Positions 56,393 to 64,000 of a stretch of 64,000 nt of DNA are shown piece after piece. The notes beneath the pieces are model-generated. The model was given only the letters and a program-made list of their open reading frames with translations, did not search any database and was not told the origin of the DNA. Each line of letters starts with the position of its first letter. Within the stretch, counting starts at the first letter, position 1. A program made the translations under genes and the position numbers. The DNA comes from Parietaria judaica (taxonomy: Eukaryota; Streptophyta; Magnoliopsida; Rosales; Urticaceae): contig OX940865.1 of the NCBI GenBank assembly GCA_954871525.1, forward strand, positions 25,218,420-25,282,419. Direction: 5' to 3'.

Positions 56393-57149
56393 CCGAATTC
56401 TGTAAGATTGTGTAGCTGCGTTGTTTCCAATCATCGGAATCGGAACCAGACTCGGACTCTGCCGAAGAGTAGCGCTAACCATTTTGTGTATTTGGTTCGT
56501 CGGGTTGCAAAGAAAACGATGTGTAATAACTTGACATCACGCGCTGGAGGCTCTTTGCTGGGCTCATCAGAAATATATGTTTATTAAATCTAAATTATCC
56601 GCAATGTTTTCTCTTTTACAAGATACCGATTTACATATAATTATTTCGAGTAAATAAAGGTTCTTCGTGTCTTTTTACTTCAAAAGATCAGAACTTGTTA
56701 TCAGAACTCCCAGTACAGAAATAATAAAGCCCGATTGGTAAAAAGTCTCGAGACATGGCAAGAGTATAGATTTTTGGTATTTAGTTTTTATATTGATAAT
56801 TGGTATCGAAAATTAATTTGTTCCAAAAAAATTATTTAATATTTTATTAATTTAATAAGGTATCTTCATGTCTCGAGACTTTAAAAGATTGAAAAACTTG
56901 TTATCGACAACTCTAAATATATAAATAATAATGCTAAAAAACTACCTATAATGGGTAGCTTTTTAAAAGGTTTGCACAAAATGGCATTTCGTTAATTAAC
57001 CCATCTAAAACTCTTTATATATATTTATAAATACAAAAATTAAAAATTACGAATTCTAGCTTTTACGACCCATGTACAAAAATTTAAAATTATTTTTGTA
57101 TATTTTTTGTAACAACATTTTTACCCAATACTTAAAAATTATTTAATTT
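56393..57149. other. 3' flank of POB1 and intergenic DNA
   Basis: The 3' UTR of POB1 should occupy the first 200 bases or so. A diverged direct repeat with TTAATAAGGTATCTTCATGTCTCG-like text is present near 56640-56900. No gene is seen. Confidence 0.45.
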
Positions 57150-57929
57150 AGGGTTAGTTGCGGCGATAATGCACAATCTTTAGTCAACATGGGTTGTAGG
57201 TCCCCAACCTTTCAAAGTGTAGGTAAAAATACACAACGTTTGTATGTAAAATTCGTTGGTCCTTCCGTTAGGGATGTTAAATTCTGCTAATGTAGCATCG
57301 TTAAACTGCCAAATGGACTGCCAACTTGTTATTAATTACATAACTTAATTAATAAGAATAAATTAAATTTGATTTTTGATTATGATTCAAAAAACAAATT
57401 AATACTTTAAATTAAAAAAAATAATTTTTACTCCCCCTTAAAAATCTAACAGACACTTCGTCGAACATGACTGCAATTTTGAAAAACGATACATTATAAA
57501 ACACGGCTATATTTACAAAGATTACAAAATGACAGTTTATTATAAACGACTAAAATTTTAGAAAAACGATCGATTATTAAAAACAACTGTAATTTATAAA
57601 ATGAATTAGTAAAGATGTGAATAATATTGAAGCACCAGTTTAAAAATAGGAACTACGCCTTAAATAAGTATTGCTCGTTAATTTAAAGTTTTAATTTATT
57701 TTTTGAATCATAATTAAAATATGATTTAATTTATTCTTATTAATTAGATTATGTAATTAATGTTACAGGTTGGCAGTCCATTAGTTTAACGATGCCACAT
57801 CGACAAAATTTAATATCCCTAACAGAAGGACCAACGGATTTTTACATTCAACCGTTGTGTATTTTTGCTCATACTTTGAAAGATTGGGGACCTAAAACCC
57901 CTATTTACTATTGTGCCGCAATTAACCCT
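57150..57929. mobile_element. MULE-like non-autonomous element with long terminal inverted repeats
   Basis: The left arm (57150 to about 57412) starts AGGGTTAGTTGCGGCGATA and the right arm (about 57678-57929) ends TGCCGCAATTAACCCT. The arms are inverted copies of one another over about 250 bp, with scattered changes. The core of about 265 bp is AT-rich and non-coding. Long terminal repeats of this kind suggest a Mutator-like MITE. The flanking 9-mers are too AT-rich to prove a target duplication. A related single end lies at 45397-45640. Confidence 0.7.
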
Positions 57930-59564
57930 TTAAAATCTACTTTAGAATTATATTTCAGTCCCAAATAGTGTTATGGCCTGATGTGCATTATTCAATATTA
58001 GGTATAAAATAAAAGTCTTCAAATTTTCAAGAAAATAATAAAGTCTTCATAACTTATATCAGACGTCTCATGGGCTTTAAATTACTTGCCAATTTTGAAC
58101 AATTCTGTTAATCGTGAAATTTTATTTCCGATAGGAGTCAGTGATTGCTTCTTTCAATTGAAATGATTATAATAAACGTGTCCAATCCACTAACCATATT
58201 ATATGGAAATTCATACAAATATATACGTATATCAATAAATAAATAAATAAATAAATAATGAATACCGTGTAAAATTGAAGGCGTTGAAATTTTCTTTGTC
58301 TAATACTGCACGTGAATGATTGCGTCTTAACTCTCAACGAGAAGTAGCAGTATATGGGATTAAGTCTATCGAACACAGTTGAGGGTCGAAACCTGTAAAC
58401 TGAATTTTTTTTTACCTAACCGATAGCGATTAAACCGTAATCGCTATTATAACGGTTAAAATTGAATATACCAAAAAGTAATTGAATACCCGTATTAGAT
58501 TAAAAATAAAGTTTTTGGTTTTGATATGAAAACCGCAACTGCATAACTATCTATACCACTTTTACACTAAATTTATATAAAAAATTTATCGCTAATAGTT
58601 ATACTTATCATGACGCGGAAAATATTTTTTCTATACGCTCCTCTGTCAATGTATTTGTCGATAATAAGATCTTGGAACTTAGAACAAAGATAGAGCTTAT
58701 TTTTATTAGTCATCTTTGAGTTATTACTTCTGGCTTTAATGTTGTATGGACCTGTTATAACTATATCGGTGTTAATGTACTTTGAGACTTTATTACTTCT
58801 TTGCATTATAAATTTTAAGTGGATTTTAGAAGCGGTAAATGTGGTAAAAAACCGATATCATCGCAACCGAAACCGAATACCGATTATATGATATATGCGG
58901 TTTTCATCTTTTAAAAAAGGGTATTCGGTTTTTATTTTTAAAATAGCAAAATAAGGTATTAGGTCTATTATTTTTTAAATGCCACACTGAGTACCTGTTT
59001 ATTTACCCTTCAATTAAATGAGTTTGGATTGGCGTTAAATAATGAGTTTAAATGTGCCGAACACATTTCAAACGATAAAATAATAAGTGAATGTAACACA
59101 AATATAATCACACCATAAAAGTCCTAACGTCAAAACTTCAAGAAGATCGGCGTACGCTATTCAAACTTTCATGCATGTTTAACCAATGTTGCATTCGATG
59201 CTCTGTATCGAAGAAAAACTCTCGGACGTGTTATCCGAGACATTTTCTTTACGAAGCTTCACACGCAAGTAAAAAATATATGCCAATAGATCCTAGCTAC
59301 ATGGAAGAATTGATATCGTCTTTACAAAAAACACAGTAATTAGCAAATATATATAATCAAAATCAATACACATTGACATGAAATTGGTCAAATCTTATTG
59401 AAACGATGAAGAGAAGACAGACATAGTTTACATGGACAATTGGACATATATCAAAACTACTCTACATAACATGGATACATATGCCTTTCACAACGAAGGG
59501 ATACAAAAAAGAAAAGAGCTTTCACTTGTAATACCTTGGCTTCCGCCGCCACACGAATACGTGC
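57930..59564. other. Intergenic DNA
   Basis: AT-rich. The 58400-59000 part is rich in AACCG, CGGTTT and CCGATA words in both orientations, like an old MITE, but no clean ends are visible. No gene is seen. The 3' UTR of CURT1A should occupy the right edge. Confidence 0.45.
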
Positions 59565-60531
59565 CTATTCAGTTCCGGCAATCTTCTTCTTTAACGCCTC
59601 AATATCAGTGGCGAGTTCTTTTCTGCTCGACTGAGGAAACACAATTCGAGTCAGTACTTAGTTTCGACAGAATATTCAATTTTCAAGCCTTCGGGGTTTC
59701 CGGTTTTACCTTGAAGAGAAGGTACCGGTAAACGAACCATCCCGTGTATCCTAGCCCTACCAATTCCATGAGCTTCGGGAGCTGAAGAGAAAGAACAGTC
59801 AAATCCTAGAATGCTCTTCTTTACTATAGCTATTGGAAACAAAAACGCCCGAGAGACCAATTGAAATTACCAGAGGCACGGAGTTGATGGCGCCGACGAC
59901 GATGGAAGAGAGCCACACGGCCACGATCGCGCCGCCTCCGTAGAGAAGTACGGTGGACTTGTTCTCAAGCCCGTCCCACTGATCACGGAAATTGTTTCAA
60001 GCCATTAGATTTTGTATTCAACTCGGTCCAAAATTCGTACCGGAGAACTTGATCAACTGAAGATGCATTCTCACCTTCTCCTTCAAGTCGGTGAAGAGCT
60101 CGCCGGCATCGACACTGGACGCGTCGTCGGACGAGGCTCTGATCCGGAGCTTCAAAGGCCTTCTCGACTCTGATTGAAAAACAACCTCAGTCTCCACAAC
60201 ACTCTCATAAGAAAAAAAATTAAATTTTCAGCATTCAAAACTCAGATTCTTCACTCCAAGAGTAGTGGCAAAGTCAACCAAAAACCTCAACATCAGATTT
60301 TTCCCCCTTTTTCAAACCCAACCTCAGAATCTCCCCATCGAAAAGCACAGACACGAACCAAGGTCAACGAACGAGCGACGCACCTTGCGAGAGCTGTTTA
60401 ACGCGGAAAGAGGCGGAGGAGGAGGAGAGGCGAGGAGGGAGGAGAGGCAAGGCGGAGCAGCGAGCGGGCTGACCGGAGAGGCGGGGGACGAGGGCGGCGG
60501 AGGTCGCCGAGAAAGTCGCCGTTGCTGCCAT
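59565..60531 (-). CDS. CURT1A: CURVATURE THYLAKOID 1A-type protein, chloroplast precursor
   Basis: Five exons on the minus strand: 60384-60531, 60075-60169, 59871-59978, 59710-59781 and 59565-59630. The product is 162 aa (Arabidopsis CURT1A, At4g01150, is about 164). The Ser/Ala/Pro-rich N-terminus is a typical chloroplast transit peptide. The mature part has LKEKWDGLENKSTVLLYGGG, then two membrane segments (IVAVWLSSIVVGAINSVPL and LPKLMELVGLGYTGWFVY) and an amphipathic C-terminal helix ending KKKIAGTE. CURT1 proteins oligomerise at grana margins and bend thylakoid membranes. All splice sites are GT-AG. The long plus-strand frame at 60265-60693 is its shadow. Confidence 0.93.
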
Positions 60532-60668
60532 GGATTCCGACGAGCTCTCACGGAGAAGCTATGGAGTTCTTCAGAGAAGGAAAAGCGAAGATATTTTTCA
60601 GAGTGTTTGGCATTGGTTCCTTCCTCTATTATCCATCTTCGGCTTCCGGGGATTGCCCCAGAGGGTGA

Positions 60669-60674
60669 CACGTG
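60669..60674 (-). promoter_or_regulatory. G-box in the CURT1A promoter
   Basis: CACGTG within GACACGTGGCAACG lies about 140 bases upstream of the CURT1A start codon. A CCAAT box on the same strand is at 60693-60697. G-boxes are bound by bZIP and PIF/bHLH factors and are common in light-regulated photosynthesis genes. Functional use is inferred from position. Confidence 0.55.
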
Positions 60675-60719
60675 GCAACGACGAGCTCTCTGATTGGTCG
60701 TTTCTCTATCTGAAATCCA

Positions 60720-63700
60720 CGTTTGCGGTTTGAGGTCTTGCTTCTCTCACTCGCTTTTCTATTTTCTTAACAAAGTTTTTTATGATTGGTTTATAATGTT
60801 TGTTTTATGTGATAAATACTATTTAGTTGTCCTTTTTAATATTAATAAAATGGGATATTCCTATTTGATATATAAATGTTTTTTTTTCATGGCCATATTA
60901 TTTGTGCTACATATTAGAAATAAAATGTAACAATTGGTCCAGTTGATCTGAATTCGATTACTTGAATTCCAGATAGAAAAAAGAGAAAAATCCTTAAAAT
61001 TGTTCGAGAAAAAAAAAAGTACCTAAGAAACCCGGTTTTTAACCTATAATCTTGATTCCGGAGTTTAAACCCCTAACCTCATATTCATACTCGGATGTGA
61101 TTTTTTATAACGGGATCCCATTTTAAATTGATATTTCTGTTTTTATTTTTTATTTTTATGCCCCTAGTAGTGACGCGTTTTATGGACATAAAAACATTAT
61201 CTGATATATATATATATATTATATATTTTCGCCATTAATTTGACATAATTTTGAATGAGTGGGATTGTGCTGTTTTTTTTTTTTTTAGAGAGGACTGTGT
61301 TGAAGGCTTAAAGCCTCGCTTATGATATGATATTATTCTATGTTTACCACGTTAAAGTTAAACCAAGAAGTGAGTTTGTCATCTTCTCTTGAATACAAAC
61401 CAAAGAAGACACTTACACTTGTACTGCATTCTATTTGTTTATGAGTGACCTTGTACTACATAATTGTACATGTCAAACTCCATCATATAATGTAATTGTA
61501 CTCGAACATCAATATCTAAATATGGTATATGTCTATGATATATCTATGATTTTTTTCCCTTTTTCTTTTACGCAACGATGATGAAATGTTGCAACATACA
61601 TTGCCATATAGTGAGGTCTAAAGATATACTATATGCTAATATAATGTCTTTTAATGTTTAACGTAAAATGAACTTTTAATGCAAAAATATAGTAGATCAA
61701 TGTATTTTCTTTTCTTGGAGCGACTGCTCGAGTAATGGATGATTATGGGCATGATTGGTTTGGTAATATCAAATATGAACATTCATATTTTTTATGTTAT
61801 GTGTTCGTGTTCAAGTCTAATTCACCGAAACGACTACGAAGACTCGATGCAGAGCGGGGTAATTTTTTTATAAGTATTTCACATAATGTATTATGTAACT
61901 ATGATTTTCCCATTCATGATTAGTAGTCGTCATTGTTTGCGTGATAGAACAAAAAAGAAGTCGAGAGGAAGTGAATTGTGATAGAGAGAACTCCGTTTGA
62001 ATCATAGTAATTAGTAAATAAGATATGCAAGCGGTAAGCGTACACATCTACATTAAGAGCTGACTACTATAATTTTCTACGTCCTTTTATTTTTGTATAT
62101 GCTATATACATTTTCTAGTTTGGGATTAGGGCTTTAATTTTAACACCATGATTATTTGAGTTTTTAACATTAAAGCTGCAAGTTAAAGCTCACCAAATGT
62201 ACGGTTTAATAGATATGGTTTATATAGTAACAATACTAATAATCCTCCATTTAAAAAGAGATAAATGTGTTCTATTGTATTTTTTTTGTTTAACTTTTCC
62301 AGGCATGAGTTGGGTGTGAAGCTCAAACGACAAGGAATACCATTAACGACATCCAGTACTCCAACCTTCCGCTGAGATGGAGAAACGACATGTCTCTTGG
62401 AGCATCGATTGAATACAGATACACAGTCTGACAGCTCACAACTATACACAAGGAAATTAATGGTTGACCGTTGACCTTCGTTCTCAGTGGTTCTGGCCGC
62501 ACAAAAACACCGTGAGTTTAGTTCGCGACGTTTTCTCGTGGTTCGCGACGCATCGCGATTTTGCGGCGATCAGTCGCGACTAGCTTCAACCATCGCGATT
62601 TCCGTCAACTTCGGCCTCTCTCTCCCTCTCACATACCCTCTCTCTCTCTCTCATCGCGAACCATCGCGAGCTCGCCGGTCACGATGCATCGCGACTTCTC
62701 TTCCCGCGATTTCCGGCGACCAAGCCGCGACGGGTCGCGACGTCGCCATGCACAACAGTGGTTATGGTTCACGTGTCTTGCAATCTTTTATGTATTTTGA
62801 TTCGTGGATCGGTCCCGGTATTAAATTCTAAAGTTGAATTAAAAATCATTTATAAAATTAATTTTCAATATGAAAATGTAAAGCCGAAAATTGTAAAAGA
62901 AGAATCATATTTCCGGTTCTCTTGTAAATCTGGCTCAATAATTTTTTATTTTTTATTTTTAAGAAGAGGATATAGGAAAAAAGATATTGAATGTTGTTAA
63001 TTCACATTTTAATTTTCCAATGATATGAGTTTATGTGGTGTGACCTTTAATTTGTTATAAAGATTGCATCATCAGATTTTGATCCACAGTCAAATCTTTA
63101 CACGCCAAAAAAAAAAATATTATTTTCACAGAATATTTTTATATGTTGCTTCCTCACAAGGAAAAACGATTTTGAGATCATCGAATTTTAAGAAACACTA
63201 AAGAGACATGTATTATATTAACCTTCAATCAAATTGACCATTTCAAGACTTAGTGATACTTATTAACACTTAAAAATAAGCTGTGCTATTTTGTCTACTA
63301 TAATTAAGTATTAACCACTTGCAATATGAAATTTATGAGGCTAATTGATAAAATTTATCTGGTTAATAAAGCTCAATTTTTAGGACACATAGGCTGTAGC
63401 TAAGAATATGTCCGACATGCATACCTCACGTGAATAGAGTATTCCACGTGCATGCTAAGAATTTAGTATTATTTTAGTAAATAAAAAAAACAAGACTCTA
63501 ATTATACTTTCACTCTGACATAATTAGTCACAAATTATTATAATCACATGGTTATTCAAAAATATTTTACGAAACTCAGGGAATAATATGTGCTTCTTGA
63601 ATAATATTATATACCGAAAGACAAAATGAACATAAATTTCTTAAGACACAAATATACTTTGTTAATGTAATTACCAAAGAAGATAGCATAAGCATATTAT

Positions 63701-64000
63701 TATATTATTCACATGCACACATAACATAGATAATTATTGAATTATGTCATAATTATGCTAATTGGTAATTTGGTATAGCTCACCCTCTATTAGTATTAGA
63801 TATATGCATATATAATTATATTTAATTCAGTCTTGTACGATGTGTAAACAATTCAAAATTTTATATTCAACTATTAGACTTATGCCTTTATATATATATT
63901 TATAATGGTACTTTACCCACTATTACACAGAAATATACTGTTTAAAATTTATGTCCCGACAATTATCAATAGTTGCTATATAAATGACATACTAACTACT
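60720..64000. other. Intergenic DNA at the right edge
   Basis: Mostly AT-rich with no gene I recognise. It contains a TA-rich stretch near 61207, a minus-strand frame at 62183-62449 of no known family, and the GC-rich TCGCGA-dense island described separately. Confidence 0.5.
62519..62752. other. GC-rich island with nine TCGCGA palindromes
   Basis: Nine exact TCGCGA hexamers occur between 62523 and 62740, together with near variants (CCGCGA, GGCGAT), in DNA otherwise poor in CpG. Two TTGACC words (W-box-like) lie just upstream at 62463-62476 and a CTCTCTCTCT tract lies inside. No convincing open frame or splice pattern is present. It may be a repeat end or a regulatory island. Its identity is unknown. 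Confidence 0.5.

Noticed and set aside
60265..60693. Plus-strand frame of 142 codons
   Set aside because: Antisense to exon 1 and the promoter of CURT1A; glycine/arginine-rich composition reflects the GC-rich transit-peptide exon.
62183..62449. 88-codon minus-strand frame with a protein-like middle
   Set aside because: The middle looks somewhat gene-like, but I cannot connect it to any family or to flanking exons, so it is not called a gene.

Overview
The window is nuclear DNA of a core eudicot plant. It is AT-rich and intron-containing, with long intergenic stretches full of transposon relics, and six protein genes match well-known Arabidopsis proteins by eye. No database search was possible, so family names rest on recognition of the protein sequences.

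Layout from left to right: small non-autonomous hAT/MITE elements (316-556, 1144-1660); an F-box/kelch gene of the HAWAIIAN SKIRT type (HWS, CDS 5753-6979); gene-free DNA with a hairpin MITE (9053-9159) and an LTR-like block (11308-11949); a 14.9-kb composite hAT transposon (13726-28582); a coiled-coil gene of the At2g46250/At5g41620 type (29647-31508, three exons); two miR159-family stem-loops 3 kb apart (34203-34388 and 37358-37540); a probable solo LTR on the minus strand (39289-40094); an 11-exon amidase-signature gene (40946-43932); degenerate MULE-like and Helitron-like sequence (45397-48365); a secreted kiwellin/ripening-related gene (48670-49215); a 750-bp foldback repeat (51968-52714); a BTB/BACK gene of the POB1/LRB type (53196-56392, six exons); a MULE-like element with long inverted ends (57150-57929); and a thylakoid CURT1A gene on the minus strand (59565-60531, five exons). 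The last 3.3 kb has no gene I recognise.

The outstanding object is the hAT composite. It has an exact 8-bp target duplication (GCTGTATC) and CAGGG...CCCTG ends. Inside are five 5' ends in tandem (period 922 bp) followed by five 3' ends (four of them carried by a 2,560-bp repeat). At every inner junction the same 8 bp, GTCGAAGT, lies just outside the CAGGG and CCCTG ends. This is the layout expected if a hAT element had inserted into its own first coding exon at the same site again and again: five concentric elements, E1 to E5. The innermost (926 bp) is a Ds-like internal deletion formed at a 5-bp microhomology. The outermost copy carries private mutations in both its 5' and 3' halves, whereas the inner levels look identical, which fits concentric layering better than independent tandem duplication. 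Each of E1-E4 has an intact 724-codon transposase frame that is cut off from its own start exon.

The single-copy genes also look informative. HWS and POB1/LRB2 are neighbours in Arabidopsis (At3g61590 and At3g61600), while a coiled-coil gene, MIR159C and LRB1 are neighbours on the duplicated segment (At2g46250, At2g46255 and At2g46260, locus numbers from memory). This window appears to hold the combined ancestral order, stretched by transposons.
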